Assembly: GCA_019925795.1 (NCBI GenBank) | Contig: CM034312.1 | Location: 85,067,528 to 85,131,527, forward strand | Source: Dendrobium chrysotoxum | Taxonomy: Eukaryota > Streptophyta > Magnoliopsida > Asparagales > Orchidaceae | Direction of reading: 5' to 3' | DNA length: 64,000 nt | Shown: one piece after another, positions 50,701-58,680 of the stretch | Position numbering within the stretch: the first letter of the stretch is position 1 | Layout of the letters: the number at the start of each line of letters is the position of its first letter | Made by a program: the position numbers and the translations under genes | Notes under the pieces: generated by a model | What the model was told of the DNA's origin: nothing | The model's input: only the letters and a program-made list of their open reading frames with translations | The model's database searches: none

Positions 50701-53700
50701 ATGTCCTAACGATGAAGTTGCAATCAATCTCAATAATCGTAGAGGGCTTATTGGCAAGGAATTAATTTTCAAAACAATTGTTGGTTCTATTTCGATTGAT
50801 GCTGTGAATCGAGTGATCATTTGATTGATAATGTGGGATTTCAAATGTGGCATCTAGAAGAATAAAAAGTGAGAAAGTGATATTCAACTCTTTCAAGGTC
50901 AACTCAACCAGATGTAAAAATAAGTCAAAATTCTCACTTATTTGGAGTTCATGTTTGATATTTCAAAGATGGGTGTTGGGAGCTTCACACACCACATAGT
51001 TTCCTAGTAATGAGAACTGGGTAAAGATCATCATGTGGCCTTTCAACAAATTATTTTGGAGTTTGGAAGCAATTCACAATTTTTTCTTGTTGCTTATATG
51101 ACCATTGTCGTTCCATTATTTTGGATCTTTTGAGTTCTCTTTAAAATATATAAAAGACAATAATAAAAACTGAAAACAAGGAAGAAAGAGAATCTTTTCT
51201 CTAAATTGCTTTTTTGCACATGCCAAAGGCAATTATACAACAATAATGGCACAAAAAGAACATTTAAATCAAGGAGAATCACAATCAAACCCATAAATTA
51301 GCAAAAGACAATAATAACAAACTAAAAGATTTTATTTAATTATTGCAAAATAGGGATTTTAACCCCCATTTTTCCAACATGGGATTTAATTTCCCATGCT
51401 TTTCACCTTCACCCTTAAGCTAGAGAAAAGACATCAATCATTCTTAACTTGAAGGCCAATGCATCAAACATCAATCTAGGAAGCCCTTTGCTAGCACTCA
51501 GCCACTTAATTTAAAGAAGCATAGGTCATACAAACGACACCTTTTTCAGTCTTTTATTTGAAAAAGTGCATGCATGTCCACTTTAACATGTTTTGTTCGA
51601 TCAAAGTGGAGGACAGGACTGTGTGCACAATTAATTGCAGTTCTGTTGTTGCAAAATAATTTCATTATATTCATACTTCGTACATTTAGTTATTCCATTA
51701 ACCATTTCAGCCAGTTTAATTCACAGTTTTCTTAAGTGCAATACATTCAGCTCCTTTATTACTGCCAACAACAACAAATTGCTTCTTGATGTGGACCTCC
51801 TAACATCAATAGATGCTTCCCAATCTGCATTTATAAAAGCCATAAAACTCATTTGTCTATTTCTTCTTTGTAAACTTGCAACTCTTTTCATTGTTCTTGC
51901 ATATATCTTAATGGTTCAAAATCTCCTAATTTTGATGGCAAGACTGATTGGATTGTATCACAGGGTGGTGTATATGTATGGAGAAAAATATGGCAGAGAA
52001 GGGCTATATATAGAGGGTTCCAAATCACAAAAAGAGGAAGAAATTGAAACAGAGATGAAGGGATTCTGATGAGGACATCCAACCATGAAAAGTTTATCAG
52101 AAAAAGGAACCGAAGATCTACAGCCATGATTGGACCACTTTATTTTTGAGTTATTATTTGTATTTGATTTATTTATGCATCTTTTCCGTTTTTACCCTCA
52201 CTTGAGGGAGTAGGCTTATGTGATCCTAGGGGGCACTTTTATCATTTGATTTGTTATTGTATTTTGGCTATTTATAGCCCCCTCCTCTTCTTTTTGAGGG
52301 ATGATGAATATTATTATTAAAATTTCCAGCACTTATGTTCTTGGATGGTTGTGAGAGCTTTTATGAGAGTTTGAAGTCCCTAGGTGAGGGCAAATACTAT
52401 CCACCAGCCGCAGAAAACGTCAGGGCTCGTGGTCCATCTCCTCTACCAACTTCCTACCCTCTCTTCTCCCAAGCCGCCGCCCTCTCCCATCCCTTTTTTC
52501 TCTCTTGGCCGAACACCCCTCTTCCCCTCCAAACTGCTGGCCTAGCCTTTTCCCCCAAACCCTAGGCCGAATCCCCCCCCCCCATCCAACCGTCGGCCAC
52601 CCATATCCCCTCCTAGCCACCGGCCCCATCATCTCCCCCCCGGCTTCAAAGTTTCAACCTAACAATCACTACTTTCCTAATTCATCTCTTAGTAAATTTG
52701 GAAAGTCAATTAAATTCAGATTTGAGCCTATTTAAATTTGAATTTTCTTTCTGTAAATAGAATGAGTTATATTAGGAAAGATCCTCCAATCAATCCAATT
52801 TGAATTTGAATTTAAATTAGGAAGAGATTTGCTTTAAATCTCTTTTCTAATTAAATTTGCTAAAAGATTGGAAAACCCTCCTTCCTATAATTAACTCATT
52901 TCCAAGTTGGGCCCCAATCAATTTTCCCCATCAAGGTGCCGGCCCCTCCCTCTCCCCATTTCCCCTTTTGTTCTTCCCAATTAACTCTCTCAATCAATTT
53001 CTCCAAATAAATATCAGATTTGGAGATTTAATATAAATCTTATTTCCTTATTTAAGAACCCATGATTGGCAACTCTATTAAATCACCAACCCATCTTCCC
53101 AATTAGTGCTAGCACCTCCCACCCCCGCGGCCTCTTTTACCCCTTTTTTGAAATTGCTAAATGTTGTCCCAAAATTCCCATGATAAAAGGCCTAATTTCT
53201 TCCTCCTAACATCAACTACTACAGGATTTCAACCTCACAAGACTGCTGTCCTGCATTCGAGAACTAGTTAACTTGCTGTCCAAACTTTCCAGACAACCCA
53301 GTTTGCTGTCCAGATTTCCCAGAGTTGGTTAACTTGCTGTCCCGGTGTCCATGATAAGCTAGCTTGCTGTGCAGACTTTCGGAAACTGTCAGAGCACTAC
53401 GCCAGCGACCATAAGATGCTAGATTGCTGTCCAAGACGCGCAAGAAAGGCTTGTATTGCTGCCCTCCCCTCATAGACAACCACACAACCTCAACAGATCT
53501 TAGTATATTCTTCCTACGGTTCTACATCATTAAGGTGAACTCTCTCCCGACCCTTTTATCTTCTAACTCCCCTCGATTGTGGCATCATTAAAGATTATGA
53601 AAGCTTCCCCGCCTAGCACTTATTATGAGCATGAGTGAGAGATCTTAATAGTGACTAATCTAATTGTTAATCTAGGGATTTCTTTTGAAAACCCCACGTT

Positions 53701-55272
53701 AAGCAAAGCTTGATTTGATTTGGTTATTTTGTGCTCCTAACATTATCTTGTAATCAATTGCCAAGCTTAATCATTGCCTTATTGTTTTCAATCTTTTGTT
53801 TAAATCAAAAGAAGTTAAATAATTGTTGTTGCTCATTCTTAAGCATGTTATTTCAAAGTTAAAGCATCACATGTTCATGTACTTCTACATCAGATTCCAA
53901 TGCTTCTCTTTAAAGGTGAAGTTGTAGAATAGCAAATTATCAAAGATTAAGACATCACAAGGGACAAAAAAAAAGTAGATAAATAGGAACACCTATAGCG
54001 CTTCTTAGTGAAAGAATAACCAAGGGATAAGCATTGATTACTCTGGGATCCAATTAATCTTTTGTCAGATTGGTATTATGTATGAAAGAAGAGCAACAAA
54101 AGGCTGGTGGAGGAAGATAACCGACAATTAGGCTTGATAAATTTCATCTAACATTTGTTCAAATTAAGCTGATAAAATAATGGCTCAAGAGCCATGAACG
54201 TAGAGATCCTAAGCAAGAAAACAACTAGCTGAAGACTTAATACAAGGAAAATCTCTTGTATCATTATATAATCTAAATTGGCATTGCCCTTTACCCACCA
54301 ATAAATAAAATAGTCTAACTTATTTTCATTTGAGAAAATAATCAAATACGTAATTCTATAATAAAAAATTAAGGAAAAATGTAAAATACCTTGTTTGCAT
54401 CCTTTTCATAGACAGAGTAAAATAAGTCAAGCAGCCTCTCCCGAGTGAAGGATTTTATTTCACCCATCATTCCAAAATCATAATAAATAAGTGATCCATC
54501 CGTGTCAATAGCAAGATTGCCTGGATGGGGATCAGCATGAAAAAATCCAGTCTTCAGTATCTGCATTCGTACCTCAATTAGAAAGATAAAAACCCAAAAC
54601 TTAGTGAAAATCTAACTACAATTCTTAAAGCCTCATAAGAATATCCATATGAAAAGGTCTAAAGAAGGCTACAAGGAATGTTTTTGAAGAAATTTGAACG
54701 CTTACTATATGATTGGAAAGAAATGTCAATTTTAAGGTAAAAAGGAAGCTTTACCTGAATCAAATATGCCTCTATCACACGTGAAGCAATCTGCGAGCGG
54801 TTAATTCCTCTAGCATCTATCTGGCTAAGGCTATTTATCTTTATTCCTGTTCAATACAAAGGTCAAAGAAGAATATGATAATCAAAGGTAATTTATAATC
54901 ACCATTGGCGCATCATTATACAGTGTACCCGCAGGAAAAAAAGATAGAAAGCAGGGAAAACCTGGAACATATTCCAGTGTCAACACCTTCGTGGAAGTAT
55001 AATCCCAAAGCACAGTCTACAAAGGACAATATATTTAATTATATTCAGAATGTTAATTGATCAATTTTCAAATTCACAATCAATATATGCCTAGATGCTA
55101 CATATCAAAATGAAGCTCAAGTAAAAAACAGGAAAGTGTAGCATATTAGTGAATAATGTTTCAATGAAAGAAACATACCGGTATGCGAACCCACTTTACA
55201 TTTCGAAAATCTCGACGGAACCTATCAGCATTCCTTCCTTCATTAATGTAGTCGATTTCTTGATATAGAATT
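23788..55272 (-). CDS. ABC1K7/8-like: ABC1 atypical kinase, C-terminal part (twelve exons to the stop); 5' exons not in window
   Basis: Exons, right to left: 55272-55179, 55016-54962, 54846-54755, 54560-54390, 49548-49492, 49361-49278, 49202-49118, 39584-39523, 33980-33906, 32452-32348, 31668-31527, 23861-23788 (TGA at 23790-23788). All borders are GT-AG and phases agree, giving ~364 uninterrupted residues. The order matches the ABC1K7/8 kinase domain: LYQEIDYINEGRNADRF, then LTLEYVPG, the catalytic-loop motif HADPHPGN with the DFG-type metal-binding motif YYDFGMMG (both in exon 54560-54390), a helical C-terminal region, and two hydrophobic segments in the last two exons that look like membrane anchors. 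Introns reach 9.5 kb and hold most of the window's transposons. The first exon starts with the last base of a split codon, so upstream exons must exist, but none was found from 55.3 to 64 kb. The hydrophobic tail and family history point to a chloroplast membrane or plastoglobule protein. The last intron removes 7.7 kb and gives Gly-Ala-Val-Val at the joint where I recall Gly-Ala-Gly in relatives, so that acceptor is slightly less certain. Confidence 0.92.
24115..24575 (-). mobile_element. Cluster of RTE-type LINE 3' ends
   Basis: Three CCCACTA-bearing starts (24131, 24186 and 24428) mark nested or adjacent RTE tails. A (CAA)n run at ~24142-24176 is the 3' tail of the central copy. That copy encodes, on the minus strand, RESRLRWFGHIKRR followed by GRGRPKKTWLENIR (24434-24225), the conserved RTE C-terminus. 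The third copy is shorter and diverged. They lie in the last intron of the right ABC1K gene. Confidence 0.85.
25645..25826. mobile_element. GAGCTCGA-rich hAT-like MITE end
   Basis: Dense GAGCTCGAGCTC, ACGAGCT and GGCTTG motifs end in ACACCCCTA, the complement of the TAGGGGTGT terminus seen in the MITE at 3970. The opposite end is not clear, so this may be a truncated copy. A further GAGCTT-rich piece follows to ~25900. Confidence 0.5.
25900..26815. other. Intron sequence, nothing recognised
   Basis: AT-rich sequence in the last intron of the right ABC1K gene, with no recognisable gene or repeat. The stretch from 24576 to 25644 is likewise featureless apart from a block near 25040-25100 that is shared with 59470-59530. 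Confidence 0.4.
27693..27736. repeat. (AAT)n microsatellite
   Basis: About 14 uninterrupted AAT units within the 5' part of the hAT relic. Confidence 0.95.
29603..29985. repeat. 192-bp tandem duplication in the hAT relic
   Basis: The block AAAAGTAACAC starts at 29603 and again at 29795. Nearly the whole 192-bp unit (ATATCTTTTATAATTAATTTTT, GTTGGATAGTGATTCTC, GACTTCAAGAAGGTGCATCA) is repeated with few differences. It explains two near-identical short minus frames here, which are not genes. Confidence 0.9.
30976..31526. other. Intron sequence
   Basis: Between the hAT relic and the exon at 31668-31527. AT-rich, no recognised feature. Confidence 0.4.
32453..33905. other. Intron sequence, nothing recognised
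   Basis: Intron between exons 33980-33906 and 32452-32348, with several A and T runs (32594, 32826, 32870). The gap 31669-32347 is also plain intron. Confidence 0.5.
35703..35760. repeat. (TA)n microsatellite
   Basis: About 29 uninterrupted TA units inside the copia element, left of the nested gypsy derivative. Confidence 0.95.
35879..37913 (-). mobile_element. Ty3/gypsy deletion derivative nested in copia
   Basis: Two direct LTRs (35879-~36463 and ~37333-37913) share GAACCTGATATGAAGAGA, GGATAGCAGGTTTGC and GGGAAGGGAGATG. On the minus strand the right LTR is followed by TTGGTATCAGAGCTC, the initiator-Met primer-binding site, and a polypurine run precedes the left LTR. The only coding part is an integrase fragment (37156-36530): the second half of the zinc-binding motif (CKICR), the start of the core, then a jump to the C-terminal region (KEGDLVWI). 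The core catalytic residues between are deleted, as are gag, protease and reverse transcriptase. The LTRs contain a short tandem array of GGACAGCAGTT units. Confidence 0.8.
38137..38255 (+). mobile_element. tRNA-derived SINE inside the copia RNase H region
   Basis: An A-box-like GGTTGGTAGCC is followed ~25 nt later by the B box GGTTCGAGTC. The piece ends in an A run. It is bracketed by near-identical AA(G/A)AATGTACA(C/T)TTT (about 38123-38136 and 38256-38270). The RNase H frame resumes beyond it. A different family from the SINE at 12060, judged by body sequence. Confidence 0.7.
38876..39522. other. Intron sequence, nothing recognised
   Basis: Between the copia element and the exon at 39584-39523. 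AT-rich, no repeat or gene recognised. Confidence 0.4.
39714..39885 (-). mobile_element. RTE-type LINE 3' fragment
   Basis: The CAACAACAACATCAAGCC tail and CCCACTGCG..GGCTACATGAATCC block match the longer RTE copy just to the right. It is truncated after ~170 bp. It ends ~130 nt upstream of the 39584 splice acceptor. Confidence 0.8.
39932..40660 (-). mobile_element. RTE-type LINE 3' end with 213-codon open frame
   Basis: The minus-strand frame 40639-39998 encodes the C-terminal part of an RTE reverse transcriptase without a stop. It contains the conserved LYGAEYWPLK, ALRDRIRN and ESRLRWFGHIERR blocks, then GRGRPKKTWLENIR. A 3' segment with CCCACTACGCGGGGTCGGCTAC and a (TTG)n tail (CAA on plus, 39932-39950) follows. 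The 5' part, with endonuclease and catalytic reverse-transcriptase motifs, is missing. Truncation is usual for LINE insertions. The intact frame suggests a fairly recent insertion. Confidence 0.9.
40661..41224. other. Intron sequence, nothing recognised
   Basis: Intron of the right ABC1K gene. AT-rich, no repeat or gene recognised. Confidence 0.4.
41225..42972 (-). mobile_element. LTR-retrotransposon fragment, TGATGAGG family, copy 2
   Basis: On the minus strand it starts TGATGAGGAAATCAGATCATGG at 42972, parallel to copies at 4411 and 52067. It carries the same leader order (GTTTATCAGAGACGTGGCCG, CTACCCTTACTTAAGGGC, GGCTATTTATA) and ends with the GATGCAGGAC block at ~41229, as copy 1 does at 2886. 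A minus frame starting MADPELDSGIVYDEQG (from ~41801) corresponds to the frame in copy 1. A G-rich stretch at 42400-42560 gives spurious frames. No pol remains. Confidence 0.65.
43130..44110. repeat. Three-unit tandem array, 180-285-bp spacing
   Basis: The block TAACTC(A/G)(A/G)GACA(C/A)TAGGCAAG recurs at ~43237, 43522 and 43702. Each is followed by TAGGTCGACTA, CACTGAGTAAGTAGA and GTTGATGGAA(C/T)CATGAGA. The first and third are also followed by CACCATCT(C/G)CTTAAACCC, absent from the second. The end of the array resembles 35150-35640 (blocks GGTAAATTT, CTTGC(G/A)...ATGA, AATCTG(C/T)CTTCTGA). Confidence 0.8.
44870..45880. repeat. ~400-bp tandem duplication with an RTE insertion in unit 1
   Basis: Unit 1 (44870-45042 plus 45296-45475) and unit 2 (~45490-45880) share GATAGTACCTTTACTA(A/G)TGC, GGACTTTCTATTATGTTGG, AAT(A/G)AA(C/A)GAGGTATGT and CTTCCTTCTATTACGATTT in order. 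Unit 1 is split by an RTE tail. Open frames in this stretch are short and not conserved. Confidence 0.8.
45043..45295 (+). mobile_element. RTE-type LINE 3' end in plus orientation
   Basis: Plus frames give LRWFGHIKHRPSN, then ..KKDKNRPKKTW, then a block complementary to CCCACTA..GTCAGCTAC and a TTG-rich tail. It is inserted inside duplicated unit 1, between GTTAGACTGC and GTAGATTGC, which are probably the target repeat. The frame is broken. Confidence 0.8.
45950..47880 (-). pseudogene. Ty3/gypsy relic: gag, zinc knuckle, protease, then pol end and LTR
   Basis: Minus strand, right to left: gag C-terminal pieces (FEYLSS, FNKGLKPEIRA, ~47530-47410), a mutated zinc knuckle (CFCYNEKFVPGHR, ~47160-47120), and an aspartic-protease and linker region (frame 46905-46483, with MVDQLGLKL and EDFFPLDIGSTDG). 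After only ~60 bp comes the typical pol terminus (HLEDKVAL, ~46415-46390) and the 3' LTR (~46340-45950). Reverse transcriptase, RNase H and integrase are absent, so a large deletion joins protease to the chromodomain-side end. It also has stops in gag. Confidence 0.75.
47881..49117. other. Intron sequence
   Basis: AT-rich, right of the gypsy relic. It may hold more of that element's 5' part, but nothing recognisable is seen. Confidence 0.4.
49549..51520. other. Intron sequence with unrecognised open frames
   Basis: Part of the 4.8-kb intron between exons 54560-54390 and 49548-49492. Overlapping short frames at 49842-50060 and 50523-50853 were read and match no family I know. The frame at 50639-50824 (61 codons) has ordinary composition and could be a decayed transposon piece. 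Confidence 0.4.
51530..51930 (-). pseudogene. Ty1/copia RNase H relic
   Basis: Minus-strand pieces in two or three frames give AFINADWEASIDVRRSTS, ELNWLKWLME, NNRTAINCAHSPVLHFDRTKHVKVDMH. This is the order of the copia RNase H end, with the DADW-type, STS and RTKH boxes. Stops and shifts separate the pieces. It faces the same way as the ABC1K gene whose intron holds it. Confidence 0.75.
52067..53500 (+). mobile_element. LTR-retrotransposon fragment, TGATGAGG family, copy 3 (plus strand)
   Basis: It starts TGATGAGGACATCC and follows the order of copies 1 and 2 up to ~52400 (AGTTTATCAGA, CCCTCACTTGAGGG, GGCTATTTATAGCC, GAGAGCTTTTATGAGAG). A C-rich stretch follows (52430-52650, with a run of ten or more C at ~52574), then a short array of TTGCTGTCC units (53270-53465). 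The right end is not defined. Frames here are low-complexity, not genes. Confidence 0.6.
53501..54389. other. Intron sequence, nothing recognised
   Basis: AT-rich continuation to the exon at 54560-54390, without recognisable features. Confidence 0.4.
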
Positions 55273-56790
55273 CTGAAATTGGAGTAATAAGCATCAATTA
55301 GGAGTATATATATATATATGCATTCAAATTGTAGTAAACATTTATGCATACCCTTATCAATATTAGAAATGCATCCCCAAAAAGAATCTATTAAATTATA
55401 AGGGTGCAACATCTTAAGCACAAACATTTTGTAGAAATCTACTAAGTGTTGAAAAACTCATATACAAATAAACCAAGAGAATTTTACTGACCAACAGCGC
55501 CATTTCTTTTTCTGCTTCCATCCCCATTACTACGTTTTACTCTGTTCGAAGCATTTTGTCACCAGCTATTCGCAAAGTCACTGAAATAACGGAGTGGTCT
55601 TGTGGCAATTATTGTTCAGATTCACCATTTTTCTTAATCTTTCCCTCTCATCTTTGCCACGTTAATTCATGTATAGGAAGAGAAATACTATTATTTGCAT
55701 GGTCCCAAAATGTTTCACCAACATCCATTGATGTCCTTGCAGACACTGACTTTACATGTCAAGTTACATGCAGGTAGAATTTGTTGATGAATAAAAGAAA
55801 AAAGAAAAAAAGAGGCATAATAATACAATAAAAAAATTCGTGAGGAGATGTACTTCTTCACGATTTTGATCTGACCCCACTGATATAGTTTCATTCTTAA
55901 ACGATGTATCTCTTCGTCACAATAACTTCTCTTCAGCAACACAATCAATAAAAAGGGAAGAAAACCGAACAAAAAGGGACTCGCGTTTTTATTTTCTCGA
56001 TTTCAATCTTGCTTCTGTATTGTCTCATTCCTCCCTGTTCTCTGTGATTGCCGAAATCCCTTCGCTTGATCCACACGGCCTGCTTACGCAAGCCGAAACC
56101 CCTTCAACCTTTAATCCTCCACTCCAGTCGACTCCAATCCCGAGTCACACGAGCGCATCCGGCGTTTGACGTCTGACATAGCACTCCACGCACAGAATCG
56201 ACCCACGCGGAGGCCCGAGGATCCCACACCGGCCCGCTTTCAACGCCCCCCAACCCGTACGAATAAGGCCGACCCTGCTTCCCTGCCTCCGGCTTCGCCG
56301 CCCACACCAGATCCCTATCCATGTCGAACCAATCGCCTGCAAGCCGATGCCTCCAATTCTGCAACCTATTGAGAAGCCGAACCCACACGATCCACTGAAC
56401 TCCCGTTTGTGTAACACACGAGCAATGTGCCAAGCCGTTCCTCACAATCTTTTGCTTGCTTTGCTTGTTCGATACCCCAATCCACCGAACGCCTAGCCAA
56501 CTTGAAACCACCCAATTCTGCCTCTCGTGTGCTCTACTCGTAGATCAAAGACTCCAGTAGGTGAACTGCCTCAAATTAATGGGTTTATTAATTTTCTAAA
56601 AGCAACACAATACATGGTCTTGTTATTAAATAAACCGAACCCTTAACGGTTGCCAACACACGCAATTACTCTAATTGACAGAGGTTGAAGCAATTCAATA
56701 AATCGGCATGTAATTGAGTAATAATAATAATAATAATAATAATTATTATTATTATTATTTTGTTTTAAAAAAATCAATAGGTACTGTCAA
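55273..56790. other. Upstream of the first visible right-gene exon; GC-richer patch
   Basis: Searched for missing ABC1K exons (a segment such as DWIGIYEEC, or the VVVKVQRPG and KLGQ motifs) on the minus strand: none. The patch 55990-56530 is clearly richer in G and C than its surroundings, with open frames on both strands that look compositional. An (AAT/ATT)n run lies at ~56718-56760. Confidence 0.5.
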
Positions 56791-56799
56791 TCAAGACTG

Positions 56800-57080
56800 C
56801 CATTGATTTTTTATCTGAGCGGATGAATTTTAAATTGAAGACCGCACCATCGATCTTTGATCCGGGCAAAGTAAATTTCCAAATTGAAGACCCTATGTCG
56901 TCGATCTCTGATCCAGGTCGGAGAATTTCCAAATTAAAGACCTCACGCAGTTGAATCTTTGATCCTGGAGAGTTGAATTTTAAATTTGAACAATCTACGC
57001 CGTCGATCTTTGATCCGGGTATAATGGTTTAAAATTTGAAGACCTTACACTGTTGATCTCTGATCCGGGAAGGAAGAAAC
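56800..57080. repeat. Five-unit 51-bp tandem repeat
   Basis: GATCT(T/C)TGATCC(G/A)GG recurs at ~56851, 56903, 56953 (variant), 57004 and 57055. Each is preceded by AAATT(G/A)AAGACC-like and CCGTCGATC-like blocks. Spacing is 50-52 bp. 51 is a multiple of three, but stops occur in the frames. Confidence 0.85.
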
Positions 57081-57159
57081 AATAACAAATGCTGTCCTGA
57101 CCTCCCCACGAGGAGGGAACGACGGGAGGATGCCGAAATTGCCTCAGAAATTATTCAAT

Positions 57160-57735
57160 TGGAGAGCAATTAAAATTGAATTTTAATTTGAAACTGATTA
57201 AAATTAATTAAAATTAATTACTTGAAATAAAATTAATTAATGAAAATTAATCAATTAAGGTTATTTAAATTAATTGATTAATTAAAATTAATGAATTAAA
57301 ATCAATTGGTTATTTAAATTAATCAATTAATTGAAATTGCTTAATCAAAATTAATCAATTGATTGACATTAATTAAAATTAATTAATAAAAATTCATTAG
57401 TTAATTAGAATTAATTAATTAAAACCGAATTGATTGATTGAAATTAGTTGATTAATCAAAATTAATTGATTAGTTGAAATTAATTAATTAATTTGAAATT
57501 AATTAATTAATTTGAAATTAATTAAAATTTGTTCGTTGGTTAATTTAAAAATCTGAGAGCATTTAAAATTCAAGTGCAGTTAAAAAAAAGCTCAAGAGTT
57601 GTTGGTCCATTTAAAATCTGAGAGCACAAATATCCAGGAGCCTGTTAATTTATTATTAGTTAATTAATAAATGCAATTAACTAGAAAATTTATTTTTTGT
57701 TAATTAGTTAAGTAATTAATTAATTAATTATAAAA
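57160..57735. repeat. AATTAATT-rich low-complexity tract
   Basis: Dozens of AATTAATT, TTAATTGA and AAAATTAATT units without a fixed period, from ~57170 to 57540 and again at 57640-57735. Likely formed by slippage. Confidence 0.9.
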
Positions 57736-57952
57736 GAAAATGTAGAAAAATAGTGTTTGCACTTAGAATGTACAACTCAACACCAACTAAACACTGTACA
57801 ACCAACAACAACTCTCCAAACTCTCCAACTCATAAACTCTCAAACAAGGCTCACCAAACTCTTAACACAAAACTCTCAAACACTAACACCTCTGCAAGCT
57901 CTCCAATCCTCCTATCCGAGCTCCAAAACAGCACGAGCTCCTGCAAACAAAC

Positions 57953-58680
57953 AAAACTAATAGGCAGCTTAGCCTATAGGAATAGGTTGTAAGACCCACC
58001 ATTGGGATACTTCCAAAGGGAAGCCGTAAGACCCATTTTACCAAAATAACCATGCAACTTCTAAATGGAGTCATAAAACCTATTCTTTAGGGAATTTCTA
58101 AGCAAAACATCGAACCCTCAACCAAAATCAATGGGCAGCTTAGCCTATATGGCTAGGCTGTAAGACCCACTAATGGGCAACTTCTAAGTGAAGTCGTAAG
58201 ACCCACATGTAAGAGAATTTACTAAATAAATTGCAAGACCCTAAAACCCAAACAACCAAATTTATAATTATCGAGCAGTCTTGCTTATAGAGCTTGGTTG
58301 TAAGACCCACCATTGGGCTACTTCCAAAGGGAAGCAGTAAGGCCAGTTTTACCCAAATAACTAAACAACTTCTAAATGGAGTCATAAGACCTATTCTTTG
58401 AGGAATTTCTAAACAAAACATCAAACCCTCACCCAAAATCAATGGGCAGCTTAGCCTATAGGGCTAGGTTATAAGAATCGCTAACGGGCAACTTCTACAT
58501 AAGAGAAATTGCTAAATAAATTGCAAGACCCTAAAACCCAAACAAATAAAACTAATTGGCAGCTTAGCCTATAAGGACTAGGTTATAAGACCAACCAGTG
58601 GGCTAATTCTAATAGAAGCCGTATGACCCGCTTTATGGGCTACTTTTAATAAAAGCCGTAAGTACCGACCCAAATTCAAA
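57953..58680. repeat. Tandem array with ~310-bp dimeric period
   Basis: The block GGCAGCTTAGCCTATA(variants) recurs at ~57963, 58134, 58273, 58445 and 58558. Every second interval sums to ~310 bp. Repeated partners are GTAAGACCCAC(C/T)A, ACTTCTAAATGGAGTCATAA and TTGCAAGACCCTAAAACCCAAACAA. Two alternating subunits form a higher unit. Confidence 0.85.

Noticed and set aside
52430..52735. Pro-rich open frames of ~76 codons
   Set aside because: They come from a C-rich low-complexity stretch in an LTR fragment, open in several phases on both strands.
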